Assembly: GCA_022494885.1 (NCBI GenBank)
Contig: JAGVSM010001666.1
Span: 1-64,000 of the forward strand
Source of the DNA: Micrasema longulum
Taxonomy: Eukaryota; Arthropoda; Insecta; Trichoptera; Brachycentridae
Direction: 5' to 3'
Length of the DNA stretch: 64,000 nucleotides
The notes below the pieces were generated by a model that was not told the DNA's origin, searched no databases, and was given only the letters and a program-made list of their open reading frames with translations. Position numbers and translations under genes: made by a program. Each line of letters opens with the position of its first letter. The first letter of the stretch is position 1. Below, piece by piece: positions 54,590-63,670 of this stretch.

Positions 54590-54955
54590 ATGTACTCTTA
54601 TGTTAAGTATTACTTTTCTTGGGTATGCGGTGGTTTTACTTTGTGAGGAATGATAGGACGCAGCAAACTCCGGTGACAACTGTCATCAGGTAAAGGCGAC
54701 ACTGTTTGCTGGACCACATACTGCGAGTGCATTCTGAGAGCCTTAACCGCGCTTGTCTACTTCACAAGGCATCAGGTTCACTACGTCTCTGACGTCCGCT
54801 GCTGACTGCCCGTCGGCAGTTAATTTTAGAAGTCCGGGACGCAAACCTGACTTGGGAGGATTCACAGGAGCTCTCAGGTGACAGATATGCCTGGAGGCTC
54901 TGAACACCATATGCCTCAACAAGGGAGCGGTGGAATGATGATGATTTTTTTTAAA
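54590..54955 (+). mobile_element. GC-richer repeat-like block ending in ATGATGATG
   Basis: About 350 bp of clearly higher GC ends in GTGGAATGATGATGATTT, the same kind of tail as the SINEs. No coding motif is readable. Most likely a retroelement 3' UTR or another SINE, 5'-truncated. Confidence 0.45.
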
Positions 54956-55300
54956 ATATGATTTTACGTATTTTTTATGAGTTTAACCGCCTCGCGATAT
55001 TATTCAGATCATTGCATTTAGGGTTTTCGATTTCGGTGGGTCTGATTCCAAATAAGATGGCCCTTAAGATTAAGAATGATAAAATACATATAATACAATT
55101 GTTGCATGTCTGCTATTTATATTTTATGTTTATATCCATACAGTGTTATTTATTATATTATATTTATTTATTATGTAGTAGAACATAATATAAAAATAAT
55201 GTAAATGAATGCCTCGACACGGGTTATGCTCAGTGAGGTATTCATATAGAAACGAAAAAATATAAAGTCTTATGTGAAATAAATAAATAAAACAAATAAA
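54956..55300 (+). mobile_element. LINE 3' end with CACGGG hairpin
   Basis: 55207-55245: TGAATGCCTCGACACGGG, then TTATGCTCAGTGAGGTATTCA, a 10-bp stem (TGAATGCCTC with GAGGTATTCA), then AAATAAATAAATAAAA. The upstream 200 bp is probably 3' UTR; no ORF2 remnant was recognised in it. Confidence 0.65.
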
Positions 55301-55544
55301 AAAATCAGTAAAGGTATTATGCAGTGACCTATGTTTCGATAAATGGGTAAAAAGAAAAAAAGAGATATTGAAAATTTTCGATTTCATAATATTCATGTTT
55401 TTTTTTTACACTTCTAAATATTATTTTATAAATTTAAATAACTTTTTTTTATTGTGTCGTGATAATTGTTAAACTGGTCACTCTTTTTATTTTGTATGTA
55501 TATTTTTAATATTAAATAAATACATTTATGCATATAATATTTCC
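55301..55544. other. unassigned AT-rich sequence
   Basis: Nothing recognised. Confidence 0.3.
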
Positions 55545-55607
55545 AGAAGTTACAAGAACTCATCCCATCCATTAAAAAATGCACTAAAACATGGATTAAG
55601 ATCCTGA

Positions 55608-56552
55608 GACTTAAATTGGTCATTATCTCAAGTAATTGTTGGAGTACCCCAAGGATCCATTTTGGGTCCAATATTATATATTTTATACATTAATCATTTG
55701 TCACTGTACAATTTCAAGGGAAAAATTATTATGTATGCCGACGACATTGGACTATTCTATAAAAATCAAACAGACGTATTAACAAACAATGACATAAACA
55801 AAGACCTAACTATGTTGACTAAATGGACAAACACAAACTTACTTACACTTAATGAAAAAAAATGCAATATTATCCATTTTGAAACTAGAAAAAAATGTCA
55901 TAAAGTAGATGCTTACATAAATAATGAACGACTTACTGAAATTGAACATGTTAAATACTTAGGACTAACAATAGACAGACAATTAACATGGACAATTCAT
56001 ATCAACAATTTAATTAGCAAAGTGGCGACATTATCGAGTCTTTTTTTAAAAATCAAAAATTTTATTCCAAAAACGGAAAAAATTCTAACGTATGAAGCCT
56101 ATGTTAAAACTAAAATATGTTATACGCAACTATTATGGGGAGCAGGATATCAAAATGACATAAACAGACTACAAAGACAACAAAATAAAATATTAAATTT
56201 AGTATATGACCTTCCCTATTTAACTGCAACTAAAGAACTTTTTAAACAAACTAAGCAATTAAATATAACTGAACTCTTTCAACTAGAATCATTAAAATTT
56301 ATCTATAAATTAGCCACTAATGTAATTGTAGACGAAGAACTAAAACTAGTAAAAAATTGTAGTCAACGTGGACATAATACGAGAATATCAGACAAATACC
56401 ATATACAACTTTCTAAAACAAGACAAGGACAATCAAGACTAATGAACCAGGGACTGAAATTATACAATAAACTACCAGACAAAACTAAACAAAAGACTCA
56501 GACAAACTTTTCAAAAGATGTAAAAAACATTATCTTGAACAACAGAGTATAA
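55608..56552 (+). CDS. LINE reverse transcriptase, C-terminal half (YADD family)
   Basis: A 314-codon open frame encodes the second half of a non-LTR reverse transcriptase, which copies its own RNA into the genome by target-primed synthesis. The motifs come in family order: GVPQGSILGPILYILYIN, then the catalytic box MYADDIGLFY with both aspartates (about residues 44-48), TKWTNTNLLTLNEKKC, the thumb entry VKYLGLTIDRQLTW, NRLQRQQNKILNLVYD, and the terminal RGHNTRI ... GLKLYNKLPDKTK. It fits the jockey/CR1 group; the exact clade is open. The frame is closed upstream by TGA at 55605. Endonuclease, gag-like ORF1 and the first RT motifs are missing. The AT-rich 3' UTR and A-rich tail run to about 56640. 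A long intact frame suggests a fairly young, 5'-truncated insertion. Not a host gene. Confidence 0.92.
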   Translation, partial: DLNWSLSQVIVGVPQGSILGPILYILYINHLSLYNFKGKIIMYADDIGLFYKNQTDVLTNNDINKDLTMLTKWTNTNLLTLNEKKCNIIHFETRKKCHKVDAYINNERLTEIEHVKYLGLTIDRQLTWTIHINNLISKVATLSSLFLKIKNFIPKTEKILTYEAYVKTKICYTQLLWGAGYQNDINRLQRQQNKILNLVYDLPYLTATKELFKQTKQLNITELFQLESLKFIYKLATNVIVDEELKLVKNCSQRGHNTRISDKYHIQLSKTRQGQSRLMNQGLKLYNKLPDKTKQKTQTNFSKDVKNIILNNRV

Positions 56553-56640
56553 ATGAAAAATGTATATATTATTTAATGTAATATGAATGTAATAATCCGT
56601 AAGGGTTTATAAATAATAAATTTTCAAATAAAAATAAAAA
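56553..56640 (+). mobile_element. LINE 3' UTR and A-rich tail
   Basis: It follows the RT stop at 56550 (TAA) and ends in AATAAATTTTCAAATAAAAA then AAAATAAAATAAAAT. The polyadenylation-like AATAAA is near 56615. Confidence 0.8.
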
Positions 56641-57075
56641 AAAATAAAATAAAATATTGATGCGAAAAAAACATAATATTGGGTGTCTAAGTAGTGAACA
56701 AGATTTTGAAAGTTAATGCAAAATCAAGAGGAAAATAATAATAAAAAAATTCATACTTTTGCATAGGGATATTATCTTTATAATGGCGAATCAACGTATT
56801 ATCACATTTATCATTTATATAAATTGATTTCAATTATAATTTTGAAAATACGTACCGTATGATTCTACTTTTATTAATTATTTTCCCCAGTGACAGGGTT
56901 TCGTCAAACTGGATGTCGGTCACGACCAGGGCATATGACAGGCGTTTACCGCATTTAACAGGCATTTTAAGGTTTAGATAGGCATGCGGCCGGCATTGCT
57001 CTGAGACAAGAATTTTTTAATTTTACGCGAGTTCCTAGCATATGAATAAGGCGGCCTGCAGTTCAATTCCGAATG
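56641..57075. other. unassigned sequence
   Basis: 56885-57060 is GC-richer with recurring ACAGGC-TTTA words (also near 57470). No gene. Confidence 0.3.
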
Positions 57076-57163
57076 GTCTCTAGGGGGTAGAGAAAGCGTT
57101 GATAGCACGTAATTTACGTACTAATTACGTGCTGAGAACACTTTCTCTACCCCCTAGAGAGCT
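57076..57163. mobile_element. 88-bp near-perfect palindrome
   Basis: TCTCTAGGGGGTAGAGAAAG on the left and CTTTCTCTACCCCCTAGAGA on the right. Inside, AGCACGTAATTTACG and AATTACGTGCT form the inner stem. A miniature foldback element or hairpin insertion with almost no loop. Confidence 0.9.
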
Positions 57164-58079
57164 TTCAGAATCGCATTGCTGGTACGTTGCGGTCATCTCG
57201 AGCAAGAACAAGCAGCGGAAGGAAGCTGAATAAAAAAAGAAATATAATCAATATTGATGTAACGGCGACGTTGATGACACAAGAAAATTTCTAATTTTCT
57301 TATAAAGATTTTTACTTTCAGATATTAGAAAAAATTATATGTTGAAAAAAATCCCGTCTTAAGAAAATTATGTCTAAAAAATTAACTAAATACACGGTTT
57401 TCTTCATCCGAACTGAATTAATTTCTTAAAGAAAATATAAATTAAAATATTTGTTTTTTTCTTCTTAAGACAGGCATTTAGACACCCTGAACAGGCATCT
57501 CTTCATTTTGAAATGGTAATCGTACTTAGATCACGACAAAAATTATAAATAAAAGTGGAATTTAGCCAAATACATATTTTTTATTATTTCAATTAAAATG
57601 CAGTTTCACCAAGAAACGTCAGTAGAAAAACTGAATAAATTAATTTATTTTAAATGTTATAATTTTTTTTATCGTTTTTAAATAAAATACAATATAAAAA
57701 AATATTTTTTTAACCATTTTTTTACTGCAAACGCAATAAAATTGAATAAAATATTTGCCTGTAAATCATTTAACATCTCAAGTACTTTGTGTCTTATTAA
57801 AAAAAAATTCTTGGGGAAATTACAGTTCTGTTTTGAAAAAAACTCTAAATACACAAATTTTACTGATATTGTATTTATAAGTAAAATTAGGTGAATCATC
57901 GGGGGTAAAAGTTTTGATAAGTTATCTCACGAAAAGTCATCTGCGGTCAGTTAAACAAAGTGGGTTAAGAAGAAAAGAAGTATTTTTTTATAATGTTTTC
58001 TAGAAAGTAACATCAATGCGTTAATTTAACTTTAAGATTATACCTCTCGTACGATTGACTGCTCTGAAAAAAGTTTTAT
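57164..58079. other. unassigned AT-rich sequence
   Basis: Nothing recognised; short minus-strand frames are low complexity. Confidence 0.3.
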
Positions 58080-58400
58080 GTAAAATAATTATACAAGTCA
58101 TGGTCAAAATAGCTTTGTCTTCAAAGGTGTAAAAAAATATAATAATCTTCCCAATGAACTAAAAACTATTAAAAATAATATATCAATAAATAAATTTAAA
58201 TGTAATCTAAAGAAAATTTTTGAACTCGTGTAAAAACAACATTAAATTTTAATTAGTATGAATGTATCATTTTTTTATGTTTTTTCTTTATATATCCTAT
58301 GTTTTTTTTTTTCTTTTTCGTGTACTCGTATTTTAAATTATATAAACTCTTATAAATAAACAATTAAAACCGTGTAAGTCACTCTCCAAGCACAAGAGTT
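58080..58400 (+). pseudogene. LINE C-terminal remnant and 3' UTR
   Basis: The plus strand reads NSFVFKGVKKYNNLPNELKT, then INKFKCNLKKIFELV and TAA at about 58231. 'F.F.G.K.YN.LP.E.K.....F...LKK' is a LINE-type ending. The 3' UTR has CACTCTCCAAGC and AGAGAGTTACAGTG. It lies about 400 bp beyond the end of the DPP4-like gene. Confidence 0.65.
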
Positions 58401-58800
58401 AGTCTCTTTTTTTAGAGAGTTACAGTGATAACATTCACTAGATGTGTAAAAGTAGATATGTTTAGAATTTCACAAATCATGTATTTTTTATGAAATTTAT
58501 GAATTATTATTTTTTTTTTAATTGGTACATTTTAGTCACAATAGACTAAATTGAAACAATTATTCAAACTGTAAACTATTTTAACTTTAAATTTACAAAT
58601 AAATCATATAAAATTAAAAACTCAGGCCTACGTTTCATCATTTACAAATAATTTCGCCGATCCTAAACGCCTGTTCCACCAGATTGTTAGAAAAACGGGA
58701 GAAAAGATTGATGTGGGACGACGTCACAAGGGTAAATGAAAGTGGAAAATTAAACAATTGAAGTGTTTTAAAATTCATAATGATAATTGTAATCAAATAT
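58401..58800. other. unassigned AT-rich sequence downstream of the DPP4-like gene
   Basis: Nothing recognised beyond a possible transcript end near its right border. Confidence 0.3.
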
Positions 58801-58806
58801 TTTATT
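58801..58806 (-). terminator. candidate polyadenylation signal AATAAA
   Basis: On the minus strand AATAAA lies 99 bases beyond the TAA stop of the DPP4-like gene, a plausible 3' UTR length. No cleavage site can be shown. Confidence 0.5.
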
Positions 58807-58904
58807 AAATCTTTTGGTTTACTTAAATATTATCTTTTGAACAAATCTAACACTTCCTCTTGACGTGATAATATCTCTTAAGTCGTGGATAGTATGAATT
58901 TTGG

Positions 58905-59024
58905 TTAACCAAAAGCGAAGGTGGTAGAGTTTCCTGGTGCGAAACATCTCGTCCAGAAGTTATCGATCGTGTGGTACACGTGACGTGTTACTCCATTCAG
59001 GCCGTGAGCTTCGTCAGGATAACT
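58905..59024 (-). CDS. DPP4-like serine protease, terminal exon
   Basis: This is the last coding exon of a dipeptidyl-peptidase-4-type S9B protease. Members remove Xaa-Pro dipeptides from peptide N termini, usually as type II membrane or secreted glycoproteins. It begins after the acceptor TTTCGTTGCAG and encodes 39 residues: SYPDEAHGLNG, TRHVYHTIDNFWTRCF, then a short tail ending TTFAFG and TAA (58907-58905). The His in DEAHG is the expected catalytic His, and the hydrophobic/aromatic helix ending in CF matches the C-terminal helix of the family. Phase 0 joins it exactly to the upstream exon (EQM then SYPD). The 11 residues after CF exceed the human tail by a few. Signal anchor, propeller and Ser exon lie outside the window. 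Confidence 0.93.
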   Translation of the reverse strand, partial: SYPDEAHGLNGVTRHVYHTIDNFWTRCFAPGNSTTFAFG

Positions 59025-59217
59025 CTGCAACGAAACATATAATTTTGAACAATCGTCGACACTCTAGAAAAGGAAACGATAAGAATACCAGGGGTTTTCG
59101 GAAATTAGGCTGATTTGATTAGCATCCAGATTGTCTGATCTCACATCGAGCAGGTGACGTTTTTAGACGTTTTTGTATTGGTACACTGCTGTACCCCTCA
59201 TATTAAACATGATGCTT

Positions 59218-59561
59218 TAGAGCCAGACCACGATACTTCAGAGAAACATACCTCATGGTAAATTTTTTAATAATCCTTTTTTGTTTCTTCCAAAAACAGT
59301 TTTTTTTTTTCATAATTTATATATGAAGTAAATCGATATTTTTTCAGACTAGCATCCCTTCCACAAATCCCTACCTACCCAGCCACTTTCCTTGTACGCG
59401 TACACAACGTAACGTTTCGTTGATCAAAACCGTTTTTTCTGAATTTTCGTTGTATTATAAAAATAAAAAACCATAAAAAAACGATTTAAAAAAAACAATA
59501 ATATTTATTTTTTAAGTTTGCCATAGGGAATGTTTCTCTGAAATATCGTGGTCTGGCCCTG
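59218..59561. mobile_element. inverted-repeat element, ends GCCAGACCACGATA
   Basis: Left AGAGCCAGACCACGATACTT plus CAGAGAAACAT; right, on the minus strand, CAGGGCCAGACCACGATATT plus TCAGAGAAACAT: about 32 bp of matching termini. The inside is AT-rich with CTACCTACCCAGCCAC. A partial relative lies at 19425-19665. No transposase frame; superfamily unknown. Confidence 0.75.
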
Positions 59562-60104
59562 TATCACCATGTATAAACTTGATTGTATTTTTTATAAAAC
59601 AGTATTTTTTGTGATATAATATTATCTTATAGTGAGTTTTAACCTTAACTGATTGGTAAGAATAAAAGTATTTCATGACTATGTGCAGTTTTTGGTATCA
59701 TTTCCAATATAAAAATTTTAAAAAAATGTGAAAGTGTAAACAAAAAAAATTGTCACTATCATTTTGATATAGAGATACTTACTTAGATAGATTACTTTTC
59801 GTTTATTGATTTGGGGTTAGATATTTGTTTCAGTAATTAGTTACATATACAAAAATACAATGAGTAGTAAAAGTAAACATGCATTTTTTTTAGTTTTTTG
59901 CTAGTGAGTCATTTGAACTGCCTAACTAAGATGGTAAATATATTTTTTCAGATTATTTTTAATTTATAACTTTTTAATATGTACTTTAACCCTTAAAAGA
60001 CTCAAAATTGCCTTTACAAACGGTGCTGTAACGTCGTGTTGCAATAAGGACGGCAAAAAATAATTCACTCATATCTACAGCACCCGGTAGTAAATAAATT
60101 ACAT

Positions 60105-60240
60105 CGGGTTTAAGAAAAAGACTGCCGACTTTGTAGGGCGTCGTCTCTGTCGCGCGATTCCTGTATCTATATGAATGACAAAGACAACGCTCTACAAAGC
60201 CAATTAGGCTGGCAGTTTCTTTTTGAGCCTGCTGTACTTT
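60105..60240. repeat. imperfect inverted repeat
   Basis: GACTTTGTAGGGCGTCGTCT on the left and GACAACGCTCTACAAAGCC on the right are inverted partners with mismatches, with matching AAGACTGCC / GGCAGTTTCTT words outside. The 60000-60255 minus-strand frame through it shows no domain. Confidence 0.6.
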
Positions 60241-60736
60241 ATTTAGTGCCGTCAATTGTTTATATTTTTTTGTTTAACAATCAATTTTCCATTATTTGTA
60301 AAAATCATTATATAATTTAGGCCTGTTGGAGAAAAATACGACTTCATTCACGTACCCCAGCGACAAAGTTCTTTGAGGAATTCGGGATTTTAGATATATA
60401 TAAGTCAATTATATATTTTTAGAATTATGATATTTGTGAAATCAAATTATTCTGCCAGATCCTAAAAGGAAAACTCCGACACTATCAAAAGTCAAACTAG
60501 AGGATGGGTCATGGGGTCTACCACAAACGCTGAATTCGGGCAAAGAAATTTCAGGTTTCTGATCCGTAAAATATTCAATATTTTACTCGAACATTGCAAA
60601 ACCATGACCCGGATTCAATTAAATAAATTTGTACAAAAATAGTTACTGGGTTTAGGTAGAGAAAAATCCGAAAATTTACTAAAACACATTCTTTCATAAT
60701 AAATAGTAAAATTAAATATTTTATAACTTAATATTC

Positions 60737-60990
60737 CGACCTCGTGGTGTAGCGGTCAGTTAATTTGCCTACGATGCAAGATGTCTCGGGTTCGATTCCC
60801 GACATGGTTGATATGGAATATATTTTTTTTTTTAAAAGGGTGTTTTACTAGAATATTTCATAGTCCCTGGACTGGTACCTGAAGCATAAGATTGATCGCC
60901 TTACCTTCATGTCACATAAATAATCAAGATACGCTGCAATTGGTGTACCAATGCAGTACCCTATGCACCATTAGGTGTAAGCACATGATG
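60737..60990 (+). mobile_element. full-length SINE, head type 1
   Basis: GACCTCGTGGTGTAGCGGTC, GCCTACGATGCAAGATG, TCGGGTTCGATTCCCGAC, ATGGTTGATATGG; body AGTCCCTGGACTGGTACCTG, CGCCTTACCTTCATG, TACCAATGCAGTACCC, CACCATTAGGTG. Lies in the DPP4-like intron, in the orientation opposite to the gene. Confidence 0.95.
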
Positions 60991-61004
60991 ACAGAACTAA
61001 CTAG

Positions 61005-61120
61005 ACTAGACGAGACATAAAATGACTAGACAATATAAAATTTCTAATGTAACCCTAACGGGTTTTTTAAAATTGTAAATAAATAAAATAAAAAAAAAGG
61101 TGATAATGATGATGATGATG
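61005..61120 (+). mobile_element. short LINE-like 3' tail
   Basis: AATTTCTAATGTAACCCTAA, CGGGTTTTTTAAAATTG and AAATAAATAAAATAAAAA, then GATGATGATGATG. Too short to assign to a family. Confidence 0.4.
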
Positions 61121-61479
61121 TATAATAAATTTACTAGTAGGTAATTACGTTATTGTTTATTTTGCATAAATATGTCTGCCTTAAAACAGGTTGTACCTAG
61201 TTACACAGACTATACATAATCCAGAGAATTTTTTTCCCTAAAACATTTAGTAGCTAAAGACATTGTAATTTTTTTAATAAACCCTGATTATTTATTTTAT
61301 TTAATTTTGGGATAAATAAGGTCTTGCGTGTTATGTTGATTCATGTGACATTCAATTCATTCGATTCAATTCAATTCAATTAATTTATTTTAAATAATAC
61401 ATACATCACACACTAAAATTGAATACGTCCATATTATAAAAAGACAAAAAATATATGATTAGACTCTTATCAAAATGGT

Positions 61480-62095
61480 AGGAGAATCCTGCTGAAAACC
61501 CCTTCAGATATATGGAACAGATCATCCTCAACACCCAGAGTTATGTTATTCAGCATAGTGGTAGCTCTTCCAACAGGTATAACTATCGGCAGGTTGGTCT
61601 TGAATATCGGAATATGAAACAATATATACTAACGCTGTCTTAGCTAACTATCAGGAACATACAAACCAATGCTCTTCATAATCTCAGAATTATCGATCAT
61701 ACCGCGCAACAATCGATAAAGATTTGTAGTTAAATACACATTCCTTCTAGTCTCTAAACTGTTGAAGCCATGCATACCCTTAAAAACTTGGTCGGGTAGA
61801 GCCAAAGGTAATACCCGTGATCTCTCATGTAGAGATATCTCAGAAACTTTTTTTGGATTTTCTCTATCATAAGAGAGTACTTCAGTTCATGTGGCCCCCA
61901 AATCTTCGAGCCACTTTTGAGTCTACTTCGTACCAAGGAGTTCTCAGTACGCGGGTGTAGAACGACTTCAGAATACATGCATAAGGTACATATTTGGTCT
62001 TAGGAAATATGACCACATTTCTGATTATCGTAGGCAACTGAAATGGCTCGAAATTAGACAGCAGAGAGACTTCAATGTACTTCATAGTCCTAACG
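61480..62095 (-). pseudogene. decayed LINE RT thumb region, minus strand
   Basis: Minus-strand frames read LVRSRLKSGSKIWGPHELK, SLMIEKIQKKFLRYLYMRD and LWLYPTKFL, preceded in another frame by LSNFEPFQLPTIIRN. 'LVRS.LEY...IW.P......IE.IQ.KFLRYL' is the segment after the jockey-type RT palm. Several frameshifts; catalytic box missing. It meets an opposed LINE tail at 62095. Confidence 0.8.
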
Positions 62096-62610
62096 CTCCT
62101 ATATACCTGCGCGAAAAATTTCAACGCTTATCCAGTTTATGGTACACCTCTTCGTTCTAATTCTCAAGGCACTCTCTTAATACCCATCCACAATCCCTCT
62201 TTCTTCTCTAACTCATATAGTGTCCATGCGGCTCGACTGTGGAATCATCTCCCATCCATCATCAAAGATGTTACTACATTATCTCTGTTTGAATCACGTT
62301 TGAAGAAACATCTTTCTCTTCCTTAATCTCTCCTCCTTTCTTTTTTCCTATTTCTTCTTTATTTCTTATTCTCATTGAGTAATAGTTTTGATTTAAGGTC
62401 ATTTATAAACAAATACGTTCATTTCTATGTTTATAAATCTTTAGCTTTTTAATTTTTATTTTCTGTTGAATATGATCTGTAACTTGAATAATAATAATAT
62501 AACTATTATTTTATTGGTTGGTTGGAAGAAATTCCCATTTGGCAATAAGTCCGCCAATGTATAAATAACATTATGTATAAAAAGTTGAATAAATAAATAA
62601 AAATAATTCA
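62095..62610 (+). pseudogene. LINE C-terminal remnant and 3' UTR with GGCAATAAG box
   Basis: The frame to 62326 reads RSNSQGTLLIPIHNPSFF, SNSYSVHAARLWNHLPSI and TLSLFESRLKKHLSLP, then TAA: a standard CR1/jockey ending (S...A.RLWN.LP...... L..F...L). The 3' UTR is pyrimidine-rich, then CATTTGGCAATAAGTCCGCC AATG (a small hairpin) and AATAAATAAATAAA. Relatives of its UTR: 36641-36960 and 8440-8790, both minus. Confidence 0.85.
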
Positions 62611-62668
62611 AGGTTTAAGATGATTCTTTTAAAATTCATTCTTTTTAAGTAATGAAAAGGTGTTTTAC

Positions 62669-62880
62669 CATCTGCTCGAAAGGAATGTCCAGCTCCTGCA
62701 GCGCCCTTGAGATGGCCATGGCGTTCTGGTAGTGGACGTTGTCGTCCGCGTTCCCGTGCATGAGCAGCCAGTGGTGGCCCGCAAGCAGGCCGGCACTCCG
62801 CGTCATGTCGCTGCTGGAGTAGCCCTCGGCGTTATCCTCCTTCGTGGGCAGGCCCATGTAGCGCTCCGTGTAGATAGAGT
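62669..62880 (-). CDS. DPP4-like serine protease, penultimate exon
   Basis: This 212-bp exon of an S9B prolyl-oligopeptidase-family protease codes for part of the alpha/beta-hydrolase domain. It starts after the acceptor CAATCTTTGCAG in phase 1 (the G of the first Asp codon comes from upstream). It reads SIYTERYMGLPTKEDNAEGY, then GLLAGHHWLLMHGNADDNVH, then MAISRALQELDIPFEQM, and ends at donor ATG/GTAAAA. YTERYMGLP and HGNADDNVH are diagnostic of DPP4/FAP relatives. The first Asp of ADD is the catalytic Asp, 32 residues before the catalytic His of the next exon, the same spacing as in human DPP4 (708 to 740). The exon is GC-rich against AT-rich flanks, a sign of coding constraint. The upstream exon with the catalytic Ser is not in the window. 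DPP4 versus a close paralog (DPP10-like) cannot be fully settled, but both visible triad residues are intact. Confidence 0.95.
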
Positions 62881-63169
62881 CTGCAAAGATTGAGGAATCA
62901 TTTTTACTAGCCAAGAACGTTAAGTTAGTTGCGAGAGATGTAACAGTGCCGTGTTACAATATATCGACGAATACATACTGGACTGACAGAATGCATTAAG
63001 TCAACAGTCTTCATATATTTCAAATGTTTTTTAATGTAGCTGCAAGATGTTAAAAATTACTCTTCTAAAGCTATAAAAAAATTGAAAAAAAAACAAAACT
63101 GTGAAATGAATGGATAAATAAATGAATAAATATCTAAATCTACATATTTCTGTTTCTTTATTAAAAATC

Positions 63170-63670
63170 CGTGTATGTCGAAACGCTTGGCGAAACTGGC
63201 AGTGCAAAACGGATTTTCAGTCCTAACACATGTATGGAAGTGAAACATGGAACTGGCAGAAGAAGGATGAAAGCCGAGTGGAGGCGGTTAAAATGCGATC
63301 TCTTAGACGAATTTGTGGGAAATCAATGTATGACAGGGTTGCAAATGATGAAATCAGGCTAGAGTGTAAATCTGAGTCAACTATAATTGATACGATTTAA
63401 ACGAGCACTAAATAAATAGTCCAGATCTTGTCTCGATGTCCCTTATCTTTGTCAATGCTCCTTTTCTTTTTTTTTATGTTTTAAACTATTCTTTTATTGT
63501 TATATTTAAACCCTATAAACTGTTTACATGACCAAGGAAGACGCGGCATGATCAGATAAACCAAAATCTTAAGTCTGGTCATTTGAAAAGAAGACAGAGC
63601 CAAAGTGGAAGAAGCTATTAATATATACCAGGATAGACGTGTGTGGCGGTCCATTCTCCGTATTAGAGTA
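63170..63670 (+). pseudogene. RTE-like remnant split by a LINE tail
   Basis: 63170-63394 reads, across shifts, VLTHVWK, then LRRICGKSMYDRVANDEIR and LECKSEST, matching LRRMCGKTMYDRCTDVEIR at 45190-45655. It resumes at about 63520 with TRKTRHDQ, NLKSGHLKR, then YQDRRVWRSILRI. The inserted 63395-63515 matches 45902-46030, a LINE 3' end. Confidence 0.75.
63395..63515 (+). mobile_element. 5'-truncated LINE tail nested in the RTE-like remnant
   Basis: CGATTTAAACGAGCACTAAA, TAGTCCAGATCTTGTCTCG, ATGTTTTAAACTATTCTTTT: nearly identical to 45902-46030. Only about 120 bp of the LINE 3' end is present. Confidence 0.9.

Larger units (their letters stand above)
59025..62668 (-). other. last intron of the DPP4-like gene, 3.6 kb
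   Basis: Bounded by donor ATG/GTAAAA at 62668 and acceptor TTGCAG at 59025. It contains an inverted-repeat element (59218-59561), an imperfect inverted region near 60110-60235, a SINE, a short LINE tail and two opposed LINE remnants. 59562-60000 and 60260-60735 are unassigned AT-rich sequence. Confidence 0.85.

Noticed and set aside
55608..56552. Treating the longest ORF as a host gene or an active LINE
   Set aside because: It is the back half of a non-LTR reverse transcriptase; the endonuclease, ORF1 and first RT motifs are missing, so neither host gene nor autonomous.
62075..62326. 83-codon ORF as a host gene next to DPP4
   Set aside because: Its C-terminal motif (RLWNHLP ... FESRLKKHL) and tail identify it as a LINE remnant.
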